Source: Actinomycetes bacterium (GTDB lineage Bacteria; Actinomycetota; Acidimicrobiia; Acidimicrobiales; Palsa-688). Taken from it: a stretch of DNA of 9,188 bases. Shown piece after piece: positions 1 to 7,327 of this stretch. The position numbers and the translations under genes were made by a program. The notes beneath the pieces were generated by a model. That model did no database searches, was not told where the DNA came from, and saw only the letters and a list, made by a program, of their open reading frames with translations. The first letter of the stretch is position 1. Every line of letters begins with the position of its first letter. The stretch covers positions 1-9,188 of the forward strand of contig JAKARG010000104.1 of assembly GCA_021819345.1 (NCBI GenBank), given 5' to 3'.

Positions 1-238
1 GATCTATGAGTGCTCCGGCGAGAAACGCAGCGAGGGCGACAACGCTGGCGGATATCGAGAAGCCGGCTGCGCCACCAAACGCGAAGCCGAGGAAGACGAC
101 GTTGCCGGTCATGTTGGCAGTGAAGATGTGGCCGAGACCCAGGAAGCTCGTGGCGTCGACCATCCCGGTGAGGATGGTCAAGCCGGCCATTGCGACCACC
201 AGCCGCTGATCCAAGCGAAGCTGCCTCGAGGCGTTCAT
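1..238 (-). CDS. DUF1275 (YoaK) family membrane protein, 5' part only
   Basis: This is the N-terminal 79 codons of a gene that leaves the window at its left edge. The translation begins MNASRQLRLDQRLVVAMAGL and goes on with a GMVDATSFLGLG segment followed by IFTANMTGNVVFLGFAF. The G-x-x-D-A-x-(S/F)-x-x-x-G start and the ANMTGN motif are the signature of DUF1275/YoaK proteins, which have about six membrane helices. Two hydrophobic helices are visible, at about residues 14-34 and 57-77. The ATG lies 7 bases after the amidohydrolase stop, with no clear Shine-Dalgarno sequence, so it is probably translated by coupling to that gene. The molecular function of DUF1275 is not established; a transport or membrane role is a guess. 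Family assignment is strong from the motif; completeness cannot be judged. Confidence 0.88.
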   Translation of the reverse strand, partial: MNASRQLRLDQRLVVAMAGLTILTGMVDATSFLGLGHIFTANMTGNVVFLGFAFGGAAGFSISASVVALAAFLAGALID

Positions 239-245
239 GATTGGC

Positions 246-2090
246 TCAGATCACGAGGCAGTGGTCGAGGTCGTGGTGACCGCTAGGCCGCAGCTCTCTC
301 GTTCCGGCTGGTCGTTCTCTGCCTTCGATGAGGGTCAGGTGGCGGCTGCTGTCGGGTACGCGGTGGTATCCGCTGTGGCGGACGACCGGGCTCCATTCGG
401 GGATCACGTTGGGCAGCGGGCGAGCTTGGCCGGCAAAGATACCGGCGGCGTAGACAACCTGCCCGCCGGCAACGGTGAGCTCCGACTCGAGATGTGGGAT
501 GGCGGCGGTAGGCACCTGGAAGTAGTCGTCGTCCAGGACGGCCAGGTCCGCGAGCGTTCCGGGCCGGAGGGTGCCTTTGTCGCTCTCCTCTCCAGAGAAC
601 CAGGCACTTCCTTGCGTATAGAGCCGAAGGGCCTCTGCTCGGTCGAGCAGGTTGGACTCGTCATAAAGGGCGGTGCCTCCGACGGTGCACCCGGTGATCA
701 GCCAATACAGAACGACGAACGGATTGTAGCTGGCCACTCGGGTGGCATCCGAGCCTGCCCCCACCGGGATTCCCCGGTCGAGCAGTCGACGGATCGGCGG
801 GGTGTGCGCGGCTGCAGCGACGCCGTAGCGACGGATGAAGTGTTCGCCTTGGTAGGCCATGCGGGCCTGGACGGCGACTCCGCCGCCGAGGGCGGCCACC
901 CGGTCGATGTTGCGGGGGGAGATGGTCTCGGCGTGGTCGAACCACCACCGCACGCCGCCCCGGTCGGCTCCCAAGGTCCCACCGGTCTCGGAGTCGACTC
1001 TTTCGAATACGTCGAGGAACCGGCTGATCGACTCGTCGTAGGTTGCGTGCAGCCGGAACGGCCAGCGGTTCTCGACCAGTAGAAGCACCGCCGCGGTCAG
1101 CTCGTCCTCCATGCTGTCGGGCAGGTCGCGGCGCGGTTGGAGGAAGTTCTCGAAGTCGGCGGCCGACCACACCAGGCTCTCTCCGGCGCCGTTGAAGCGC
1201 AGCCAGGCATCGCCGTCTCCTGGCTGGACCAGCTCCGTCCAGCGGCGCAGGTCTTCGAGCTCGTGTCCGGGGGCCTGGGGGTAGAGGTTGTAGGCGATCC
1301 GCAGTGTCAGCACGTGCTCGTCAGCCAGACGGGTGATGATGTTGTAGTCCTCGGGATAGTTCTGGAAGCCACCGGCTGCATCGATGACGCTGGTAATCCC
1401 GAACCGGTTGAGCTCCGTCATGAAGTGGCGAGTCGAGCTCATCGCCTGGTCCGGATCGAGGCGGGGTGCCTTGGCCAGAGTGGAGTACAGGATCCAGGGG
1501 TCGGGGGCGGCGAGGAGCATGCCGGTGGGGTTGCCGGCATGGTCGCGTACGATCATCCCTCCAGGCGGGTCAGGCGTCTTGGAGGTGTATCCGACCGCTT
1601 GGAGTGCGGCCCGGTTGAGCAGAGCGGCCTGGTAGAGGTGGAGCACGAACACGGGGGTGTCGGGAGCGGCGGTGTTGAGCTCCTCGATAGTCGGTAGTCG
1701 CCGCTCGGCGAACTGGCTGGTCGACCAGCCGCCGACCACCCGTAACCACTGCCCGTCGGGCGTGCGGGCGGCCTGTTCGGCGAGCATCCGCAACCCCTCG
1801 GCCAGGGAGGGAACGCCATCCCAGCGCAACTCCAGCGTGTAGTACAGACCGCCTCGGACCACATGGATGTGGCTATCGTTTAGCCCGGGGATGACCCGCC
1901 GCCCCAACAGATCGACGACGCGAGTTCGATCACCTCGGTAGCGGTCCAGTTCGGTCTCGCTGCCAACGGCAAGGATCCGCTCACCGGAGATGGCGACCGC
2001 CTCGGCTGCGGGCCGCGCGGGGTCCAAGGTCGTGACCTTGCCGTTGCGCAGCAGAAGATCGGCGACCGGGCGGCTAGTGGTGTCCGACAT
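246..2090 (-). CDS. YtcJ-type metal-dependent amidohydrolase (amidohydrolase family 3)
   Basis: A 614-residue amidohydrolase-superfamily enzyme, close to the usual 530-600 residues of YtcJ-like proteins. Such enzymes use bound metal to hydrolyse C-N bonds of amides, carbamates or N-acyl compounds, and are generally cytosolic; no signal peptide is seen here. Visible features: a small beta domain at the N terminus (DLLLRNGKVTTLDP), the metal motif H74-x-H76 in VIPGLNDSHIH, further likely metal ligands H348 (RLHATYD) and H386 (WWFDHAET), the catalytic Asp D448 in GAGSDATR, and the C-terminal LRPGTLADLAVLD strand that closes the beta domain. The frame is open further upstream to 2303, but the ATG at 2090 is chosen: it begins the family's normal N terminus, has GAGGAG at 2103-2108 (12 bases away, rather far), and overlaps the presumed DoxX stop as TAATG. 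The residue upstream of this start is Arg/Pro-rich shadow sequence. Exact substrate unknown. Confidence 0.93.
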   Translation of the reverse strand: MSDTTSRPVADLLLRNGKVTTLDPARPAAEAVAISGERILAVGSETELDRYRGDRTRVVDLLGRRVIPGLNDSHIHVVRGGLYYTLELRWDGVPSLAEGLRMLAEQAARTPDGQWLRVVGGWSTSQFAERRLPTIEELNTAAPDTPVFVLHLYQAALLNRAALQAVGYTSKTPDPPGGMIVRDHAGNPTGMLLAAPDPWILYSTLAKAPRLDPDQAMSSTRHFMTELNRFGITSVIDAAGGFQNYPEDYNIITRLADEHVLTLRIAYNLYPQAPGHELEDLRRWTELVQPGDGDAWLRFNGAGESLVWSAADFENFLQPRRDLPDSMEDELTAAVLLLVENRWPFRLHATYDESISRFLDVFERVDSETGGTLGADRGGVRWWFDHAETISPRNIDRVAALGGGVAVQARMAYQGEHFIRRYGVAAAAHTPPIRRLLDRGIPVGAGSDATRVASYNPFVVLYWLITGCTVGGTALYDESNLLDRAEALRLYTQGSAWFSGEESDKGTLRPGTLADLAVLDDDYFQVPTAAIPHLESELTVAGGQVVYAAGIFAGQARPLPNVIPEWSPVVRHSGYHRVPDSSRHLTLIEGRERPAGTRELRPSGHHDLDHCLVI

Positions 2091-2580
2091 TATTCTGGAG
2101 AGCTCCTCTGTTGCGGAAGGCCGCGGCAGAGCCGCTGGGCCAAGGGGTGGGCTGTCGCGCCTTGCCGCACCACCGGCACGGTTGCGGCACCGGCAACGAC
2201 ACCGCCGCCGATGGGGCCCAGGGCGCTGGCAAGGCTGAAGACCAGCATGGTGGTCAACAGACCAGAGGCCCGGGCGGGCGACGGACTTGCACCCAAAGCC
2301 CATCAGCCACCTTGGTGGTGGTCGCCACCAGCACCACCCCGATTGCGGCGGCGCTGCCCAACGAGCTGAGCAGCCCCGTCGCGATAGAAATGCCGGCGGC
2401 GAGTTGGGTCAGCACCGACAGCGCGGCGACGGGTTGGTCGCCGCCTAGCCCGTGGGCCTCCAGGCCAGCGCCTTCGGCGGCGCTGCCGTGACCGCCGAAA
2501 TGCTCCGGGGGCTCCTGGATTCCGTGGCCGCCTAGGGCCAGCCCAAGCGGCCCTCGCACAATGAGCAGAGCCGGGTTCAT
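2090..2580 (-). pseudogene. DoxX-family membrane protein gene with a frameshift
   Basis: The ATG at 2580 has an ideal AGGAG at 2587-2591, 6 bases away. The product begins MNPALLIVRGPLGLALGGHG, and carries the DoxX hallmarks HGIQ, FGGHG, an ALSVLTQLAAGISIATGLL helix and a GVVLVATTTKVADGLW segment. These match DoxX proteins, small four-helix membrane proteins linked to redox or thiol stress. The frame then turns into Pro/Arg-rich sequence and stops at 2254. In the frame one base away, hydrophobic sequence of the expected fourth helix (SGLLTTMLVFSLASALGPIG, about 2220-2278) follows and ends in a TAA that overlaps the amidohydrolase ATG (TAATG). The length from start to this stop is 491 bases, so one base appears missing, most likely in the C/G runs near 2265-2285. 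The restored protein would be about 163 residues. It is either a true mutation or a sequencing error; the tight overlap favours a recently functional gene. Confidence 0.78.
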
Positions 2581-2666
2581 CGTTGTCTCCTGTGGATGCC
2601 GATGTCGGCGGGCTTGTCGGGATCGATTGCTGGCGGGCGAATGCGGCTTCGTCCTGGGCCGATGAT

Positions 2667-3428
2667 CTATTTGACCATGCCGAAGGGGTCGGGTACAGCG
2701 TGTTGGTTGGCGTTGTTCCAGAAGTTCTGGACGACCCACCCATATTCGGGCAGTTGGTTGGTGAAAGGCGAGAGCATGTCGTTGCCCGAGGGCAGTTTCC
2801 AATCCGCCTGCAACTCGCAGCCGAGCGCGAAGACCGTGACTGGCTCGGCGCCGGCCCGGCTCATTCGGGCGATCGCAGCCTGCGCCTCGTAGTCGTCCCA
2901 GGCCCCGCAGGCATCGACCACCGGGAACACCTGGTAGCCGTCATTCCGCATCGACAGCGTGGGTAGAGCGCAGCAGGTGCCGATCGTGACCCCGGCGATG
3001 ATCACATGGGTGCGTCCGGTAGACGCGAGGAGGTCGTCAAAGGCACTGCGGAAGGTTGGGTCCTCGTAGCAGTTGATTATCCCGGTGCGCCGGTGGATCG
3101 GCAGGTCGGAGAAGATTTCCTTCAGTTCGGGCATGGTATCGCCGTTTTGCCACTGGGCGTTCGAGGAGCTGATCAGCACCGGTATCTCCAGTGCCTTGGC
3201 CATCTGAGCCAGGGCGACTACGTTCGCCTTGTAGGTGGCCAGGGAAGGGAAGTCCCGTGCCCCGACCATCAGGCCGATCTGGTGATCGACCAGCAGCATC
3301 ACCGAGTTCTGAGGGGTCGGCTTGTCGTAGCCGACTCGGCCGGCTGCTCTGGCGTCGGCCACGGAGACCTTGGTAGCCAGCACCTGGTCGGCGGTGGGGC
3401 TGACGACATCGGCGGGACGGTCGCTCAT
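2667..3428 (-). CDS. YcaC-type isochorismatase-fold cysteine hydrolase
   Basis: A 253-residue cysteine hydrolase of the isochorismatase-like superfamily, nearest in pattern to E. coli YcaC but with about 30 extra N-terminal and some extra C-terminal residues. The expected catalytic residues are visible: D48 in MLLVDHQ, R114 in HRRTGIIN (the position that is R84 in YcaC), and C152 in GVTIGTCC (C118 in YcaC). Further conserved parts are the DACG segment and GCELQADW near the C terminus, equivalent to ACELHRDW in YcaC. The family hydrolyses amides or related bonds through a Cys nucleophile; YcaC's own substrate is not known to me. The start at 3428 is chosen over the upstream ATG at 3458 because AGGAG lies at 3435-3439, 6 bases before it. 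It is the first gene of the presumed operon with DoxX (86-base gap), the amidohydrolase and DUF1275. Confidence 0.93.
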   Translation of the reverse strand: MSDRPADVVSPTADQVLATKVSVADARAAGRVGYDKPTPQNSVMLLVDHQIGLMVGARDFPSLATYKANVVALAQMAKALEIPVLISSSNAQWQNGDTMPELKEIFSDLPIHRRTGIINCYEDPTFRSAFDDLLASTGRTHVIIAGVTIGTCCALPTLSMRNDGYQVFPVVDACGAWDDYEAQAAIARMSRAGAEPVTVFALGCELQADWKLPSGNDMLSPFTNQLPEYGWVVQNFWNNANQHAVPDPFGMVK

Positions 3429-3448
3429 ATCTCTCTCCTGCTTAGGTT

Positions 3449-3471
3449 CTCTGGACACAAGTCGCCCAGAG
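3449..3471. promoter_or_regulatory. Possible operator: CTCTGG-N11-CCAGAG inverted repeat
   Basis: A perfect 6-base inverted repeat (arms 3449-3454 and 3466-3471, 11-base spacer) lies 21 bases upstream of the hydrolase start codon, just before its ribosome binding site. A second inverted repeat, CCGGT/ACCGG with a 7-base spacer, follows at 3473-3489. The position suits a repressor site or a leader hairpin for the hydrolase/DoxX/amidohydrolase operon. No regulator gene is present nearby, and repeats of this length occur by chance in GC-rich DNA. Confidence 0.25.
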
Positions 3472-3605
3472 TCCGGTCGCTCGAACCGGGGGCGCTGTCG
3501 GTAAGGATCGTGACGGAGCAGGGCCCGTCGTCGAATCAGGGAGTCCCCAGTCCCCTCCCCGGTCTGGCCCTAGGACGGCGCCCGCACGCTCCTCCAGCTC
3601 CGCCA

Positions 3606-3760
3606 CTCCATGCCATCCGCGACGCGTGGCTTGGGCAAGCGATCGAACAGCTCGAAGCTGACCCGGCAGCCAGCGCCGCTGGCCTGGTCGGATCGCTCGG
3701 TGGCGTTGACGCGGACGACTGGAGCGACATCGACCTCTTCATCGTCGTGCCTGACCGTCA
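3606..3760 (+). pseudogene. Remnant of a nucleotidyltransferase-domain gene
   Basis: The only recognisable coding sequence on the plus strand. Between about 3609 and 3755 the translation reads HAIRDAWLGQAIEQLEADP, then GLVGSLGGVDADDWSDIDLF and IVVPD. The GS-x(n)-WSDIDL pattern is the metal- and nucleotide-binding signature of the DNA polymerase beta-type nucleotidyltransferase fold (MNT or aminoglycoside adenylyltransferase-like). After this the frame shows no family resemblance and runs into the 3' end of the convergent MFS gene. Upstream there is no ATG with a ribosome binding site; a GTG at 3510 is in frame, but the sequence between is Pro/Arg-rich. A complete domain would need roughly 100-250 residues, so this is a fragment of about 50. 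Family recognition is good; that it is non-functional is inferred from the missing ends. Confidence 0.6.
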
Positions 3761-3822
3761 GGGCTCAGCGCCGGCTTGCACCCTGGCTCGAGTAGCACTG
3801 GTCATGACCCGCTTCGACCTTC

Positions 3823-5121
3823 TCAGCGCCCTAGATCCGTCAGGGCGAGGTCGGGATTGGGTGGGGTGTCCACGAAGAATGCCAGGGCTGCGGCGGCGAT
3901 GCATGCCCCCGAACCCACGAGCAGTGCCACCCTCGGACCACCCGCGGAAGTAATCCATCCGGTAAGAATGCTGCCAATAGGTGTGGTGCCGAGGTACACA
4001 AACGCCCACAGCGCCATGACCCGTCCCCGGAACCCGCCTGAGGTGTGGAGCTGGAGAGTCGTCGAGCACAAGGTGACCAGGCAGAATGCCGCCCCGCCGG
4101 TCAGGAGGAGCGTGACACAGGCGGCCATGACATCAGGGCTGGCTGCCGTGGCTCCGAGCGTGACGCCGAAACCCAGGGCGGCCGCGAGCAGATACGGGCG
4201 CCTCGGGTGGTGGATCAGTCCTACTGACAACGAGCCTAGGACCGCTCCGATGCTCAGCATCGTAGTGAGCAATCCGTAGGTGCCCCCCGTTCCATGGAAG
4301 GTGTCCTTGGCGAAGACAGGCAGAATCACGCTGAAGTTGAAGGCCAAGAGCCCGATTATCGACATCATCAACAGCGGCAGCCACAGCTGTTGACGCCCTG
4401 ATGCATAGCGAAGTCCATCCTTCACGCCACGGCGTCCTGGCGGAACCGGTCCCGCGGCCTCGCGCGGCAGGATCAAGAGCAGGGCGACGATCACCGCGAG
4501 ATAGGAGACCGCGTTCAGCCCAAAGCACACCGTGGTCCCCACCGTGACGATCAGCACCCCGGCCAGGGCCGGGCCGACGACCCGAGCACTGTTTACGACG
4601 ACCCCGTTGAGGCTGACCGCGCTGGATAGGTCCTCCGGTCCGACCAGACGGCTCACGAAGGCCTGGCGTGCCGGAGAATCAGCGATCTGCACGACGCCAC
4701 CAGTGGCACCGATGATAACCACGGTCGCGACGCTGGCATCACCTGCGGCGGCCAACGCCCACAGCAGGGCGGCAAGGAGGCCAAACAGGGTCTGGGTTCC
4801 GATGAGTAGCTTGCGCAAGTCGACCCTGTCCGCTACTGACCCACCCCAAGGGCCAAAGAGCAGGGGAGGGATGCCCGTCGCGGCCAGCACCAGCCCCAGA
4901 TCGCGCGCCGATCCGGTGAGCTGGAGAACAAGCCAACCGATGGCGGTCTGCTGAAGAAAAGTTCCACTGGCCGAGATGACCTGGCCAACGAAGTAGATGC
5001 GGAAGGGTCGGGACCGCAGTGCACGGAACGAACTACCGCTTGTTGCCTTGACCGGCGTAGATGCCTCGGCCTGTGGTATCGGACCGGCCTCTGGCATCGC
5101 AGCGAAGCCGTCACGGACCAT
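3823..5121 (-). CDS. MFS transporter, EntS/MFS_3-like exporter
   Basis: A 432-residue major facilitator protein, the normal length for a 12-helix carrier. A hydrophilic N-terminal stretch of about 30 residues leads into RSRPFRIYFVGQVISASGTF (helix 1), a pattern typical of the MFS_3 group that includes the enterobactin exporter EntS. The loop between helices 2 and 3 carries the MFS motif A as GGSVADRVDLRK. A conserved DSPARQAFVSRLVGPEDL segment follows helix 4, and the SGGFRGRVMALWAFVYLGTT segment is the matching motif in the second half. This group mostly exports siderophores, drugs or other small molecules by proton antiport; the cargo is unknown. The ATG at 5121 is the most upstream start (an in-frame stop lies seven codons before it); ATG 5097 is an alternative. 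Neither has a clear ribosome binding site. It is separated from both flanking clusters, so it may be its own transcription unit. Confidence 0.92.
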   Translation of the reverse strand: MVRDGFAAMPEAGPIPQAEASTPVKATSGSSFRALRSRPFRIYFVGQVISASGTFLQQTAIGWLVLQLTGSARDLGLVLAATGIPPLLFGPWGGSVADRVDLRKLLIGTQTLFGLLAALLWALAAAGDASVATVVIIGATGGVVQIADSPARQAFVSRLVGPEDLSSAVSLNGVVVNSARVVGPALAGVLIVTVGTTVCFGLNAVSYLAVIVALLLILPREAAGPVPPGRRGVKDGLRYASGRQQLWLPLLMMSIIGLLAFNFSVILPVFAKDTFHGTGGTYGLLTTMLSIGAVLGSLSVGLIHHPRRPYLLAAALGFGVTLGATAASPDVMAACVTLLLTGGAAFCLVTLCSTTLQLHTSGGFRGRVMALWAFVYLGTTPIGSILTGWITSAGGPRVALLVGSGACIAAAALAFFVDTPPNPDLALTDLGR

Positions 5122-5628
5122 AGGACGTCGACATGATCAGTGAAGCCCAAATCGGCGAGGGCCCTGCTATCCGTCGATCAGGGATCAGCCAGCGGAAACC
5201 ACCCAATGAGATCATGCGTTCGCCTCACCACCTCGAGCGAAGAGAGATCAATGGGGAGAGATGGGCCACGACCGGTGATCTGTTCGAGCTCGCGGCGGCG
5301 TTTTGGGCCTCTGTACCCGATCTTTGGGAGCACACGCAGCCGCCGGGGAACCGGGTCACGCTCTCCCGTACCGGAACTTCATCGATCGACGCGACAGAGA
5401 CCACTCGGTTTTTGGGTGAAGCCCCTCTGTGTGAGCCTGTTCGTCGGCGGGCATTCGGACCAGAGCACCTGCGGTCTCCAATTAGAGATTGTCGCCGGCC
5501 ATACAGCCATAGGTGTCGCCGGACGTTGGTGCTGGCGCGACGGGGAGCCTCGTACCGTGTCCGGCAGCGACCGGCCGCCCGTCCCCAGTAGATTCTGAGC
5601 GCCTCGACAGCCAGATCGAAATGAACTG
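5122..5628. other. 507-base stretch without a recognisable gene
   Basis: This interval lies between the MFS start and the old C-terminal end of the oxidoreductase. Several frames are open across it on both strands (for example 5133-5591 and 5140-5598 on plus, and the out-of-frame tail of the oxidoreductase down to 5225 on minus), but none shows a domain, a good ribosome binding site or a family motif that I recognise. It should contain the MFS promoter; I could not pick out a convincing -35/-10 pair. GC content is lower than in the genes to its right. It may be plain intergenic DNA or the eroded remains of a gene. Confidence 0.5.
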
Positions 5629-6343
5629 TCACGCAAGGAGGACGATCTTGCCGTTGGGGCGGCACGCCGAGGCTTATGGCGAGCTCGACGTAGCTGCCGT
5701 GGAGGTCGATCAGCGCGTCGGGCCGACGGCGTTCGTCGAGGTGCGCCAGGTGGTCGGCGAGGTCCGCTCCGTAGGCGGAGAAGACGGCGCCTTTCTCCTC
5801 GATCCATTCCTGGTGGCGGGGGGAGGCGATGGCGGTGACTGCGGCGCCTCGGAGCCGGAGGAGCTGGAGGGCGATGGTGCCGACCCCTCCCGAAGCGCCG
5901 GCGAGGAGGACGCGGTCTGCGGGTTGGGGGTCGATGGCGTTGACGGCGGCCCAGGCGGTTGCGCCGGCGACGTAGAGGGCGCCGGCGCGCTGCCATGCGA
6001 GGGCGGCCGGCTTGGCGACGAGCTGCGTCTCGGGCACGACGACCCATTCGGCGTGACTGGAGCGCTCCCAGGACCACCCGAGGACCTCGTCGCCGGGACG
6101 CCAGCGGGTGGCCTGCGGGCCGGCCTCGGCGACCGTGCCGGCGAGATCGCTGCCCTGCCCGGAGGGGAAGGTGGCCGGGAAGGTGTCGTGGAGCTCGCCG
6201 GTGCGGATCTTGGCTTCCCCGGGGTTGATCCCGGCGGCCCGCACTCGGACCAGGACGTCGCCGGCACCGAGCGGCCGGAGGGCGACTTCTTCGACGTCGA
6301 GGACATCGATGCCGCCGTAGCGGTGGAAGCGCACGGCTCTCAC
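5629..6343 (-). pseudogene. Quinone oxidoreductase-type MDR gene with C-terminal internal deletion
   Basis: Zinc-independent medium-chain reductase of the NADPH:quinone oxidoreductase group, which reduces quinones or activated double bonds with NAD(P)H. The GTG start overlaps the esterase stop as GTGA. Visible: the GroES-like N-terminal domain (MRAVRFHRYGG, then GDVLVRVRAAGINPGEAKIR and GQGSDLAGTV), then the Rossmann domain with the nucleotide-binding AGASGGVGTIALQLLRLRGA motif at about residues 147-166. Family resemblance holds to about residue 227 (ELAISLGV, near 5666). There the frame departs into unrelated sequence that continues to a stop at 5225 (372 residues in all). In another frame, immediately after, the codons for RPNGKIVLLA and a TGA stop (5661-5629) give the family's usual C-terminal end. 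About 75 residues and the reading frame have therefore been lost at roughly 5656-5670. The product would lack the C-terminal part of the fold. Loss of function is inferred. Confidence 0.82.
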
Positions 6344-7284
6344 GCGGCGTCGCTCGTGACGGGGGCGACCAGGGGGGTGGCGCTCGGGTTGGGGGTATCG
6401 AGGTGGTAGCGGAGGAAGGCGCCGAGGCGGTCGAGGGCGGCCCGGCCTTCGTCGAGCAGGGCGGCGAAGCCTTGGAAGACGTGGGGTGCGCCCGGGAACG
6501 TTTCGAGGGTGACGGCCACGTCGTCACGGGCGGCTTGGGCGGCCAGGCCGAGGGCGTCGTCGAGGAGGATCTCGGCACTGCCAACCTGGACCAGCAGTGG
6601 GGGCAGGCCGTGCAGGTAGGCACGGACCGGGCTGGCGTAGGGGGTGAGGGGGTCGGCGCCGTCGAGGTAGTCGGCGGCCCGGGCGGCCAGGGCGTCGCTG
6701 GTGAGGGAGGGGTCGAGGGCGGCTCGGCTGCGCAGACTGTCGGCAGTGCCGGTCAGGTCTGCCCAGGGGGACATCACCGCCGCGGCGGCGGGCAGGGCCA
6801 GCCCGTGGTCGCGGAGGCGGAGCAGCAGGGCCAAGGCGAGCCCCCCGCCGGCCGATTCTCCCGCGACGGCGACCGACTGGGGTGGCACGCCCTGCGCGAG
6901 CAGGCCCTGGTAGGCGGCGACGGCGTCGTCGACTGCGGCCGGGTAGGGGTGCTCGGGGGCGAGGCGGTAGTCGACGGTGTAGACGGGTCTGTGGATGCGG
7001 CGGGCGATGTCGGCGGCCAGGTTGACGCTGCGGGCGGCCGAGCCGAGGGCGTAGCCGCCGCCGTGGAAGTACAAGATGGCGCCGGGGGCGGTGGCGGGTC
7101 CCGCGACGACCTCGATGACGGGCACCCCGCCGAGGGTGACCGGCGTGGTCCGGGCGTCGCCGGGCATCGGGGCGTCTGCGAGCATCTCGTCGAAGACCTG
7201 GCGCATGACGGCGACGTCACCGCCGAGATCGAGCGGCGAGGATCGCAACAGCTCGGTGATCTGCTGGAGTTGGCTGTGGGACAC
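6340..7284 (-). CDS. Alpha/beta hydrolase fold-3 esterase (hormone-sensitive lipase type)
   Basis: A 314-residue esterase of the HSL (fold-3) family, typical length. Visible: the oxyanion-hole motif HGGG at residues 74-77 (ILYFHGGGYALGS), the DYRLAPEHPYPAA segment (105-117), the nucleophile S144 in GESAGGGLAL, an acidic residue of the triad within EILLDD (238-243), and the catalytic His H268 in GAPHVFQGF. Such enzymes hydrolyse short-chain esters or lactones in the cytosol. The start is a GTG at 7284, set by GAGGAG at 7291-7296, 6 bases away; the longer open frame upstream is Pro/Thr-rich shadow sequence of the neighbouring SDR gene. It starts 43 bases after the stop of the second SDR and overlaps the oxidoreductase start by 4 bases (GTGA), so it belongs to that operon. 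All key residues are present, so it is probably active. Confidence 0.93.
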   Translation of the reverse strand: MSHSQLQQITELLRSSPLDLGGDVAVMRQVFDEMLADAPMPGDARTTPVTLGGVPVIEVVAGPATAPGAILYFHGGGYALGSAARSVNLAADIARRIHRPVYTVDYRLAPEHPYPAAVDDAVAAYQGLLAQGVPPQSVAVAGESAGGGLALALLLRLRDHGLALPAAAAVMSPWADLTGTADSLRSRAALDPSLTSDALAARAADYLDGADPLTPYASPVRAYLHGLPPLLVQVGSAEILLDDALGLAAQAARDDVAVTLETFPGAPHVFQGFAALLDEGRAALDRLGAFLRYHLDTPNPSATPLVAPVTSDAA

Positions 7285-7296
7285 GAGGTACTCCTC
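7285..7296 (-). promoter_or_regulatory. Ribosome binding site fixing the GTG start of the esterase
   Basis: GAGGAG at 7291-7296 stands 6 bases before the GTG at 7284-7282. It matches the anti-Shine-Dalgarno sequence well, and the family's N terminus begins exactly there. It excludes the upstream ATG of the same open frame at 7659. Confidence 0.8.
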
Positions 7297-7327
7297 GGTG
7301 CTGGGCTTGGCGTCGGTCCTGGCCGGG

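Noticed and set aside
237..1082. Plus-strand open frame of 281 codons opposite the amidohydrolase
   Set aside because: It is antisense to a gene with clear catalytic motifs, has no family pattern and is expected at this GC content.
2091..2303. Longer N terminus of the amidohydrolase from the ATG at 2303
   Set aside because: It would add 71 Arg/Pro-rich residues overlapping DoxX; the ATG at 2090 starts the normal family sequence.
3473..3489. T-arm-like GGTTCGA on the minus strand, hinting at a tRNA end or attachment site
   Set aside because: Position 61 equivalent is G instead of C, and no acceptor stem, anticodon arm or flanking repeat is seen.
3828..3846. GCCCT/AGGGC hairpin as a terminator for the MFS gene
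   Set aside because: It lies inside the last codons of the gene, the stem is only 5 pairs and no T run follows.
3006..3953. A 315-codon plus-strand gene
   Set aside because: Its first half is antisense to the YcaC-like hydrolase and its end is antisense to MFS; only the short nucleotidyltransferase segment is protein-like.
5225..5628. C-terminal 135-145 residues of the extended oxidoreductase frame as a real new domain
   Set aside because: No family resemblance, Arg/Ser-rich composition, and the true C-terminal end of the family is found out of frame just before it.
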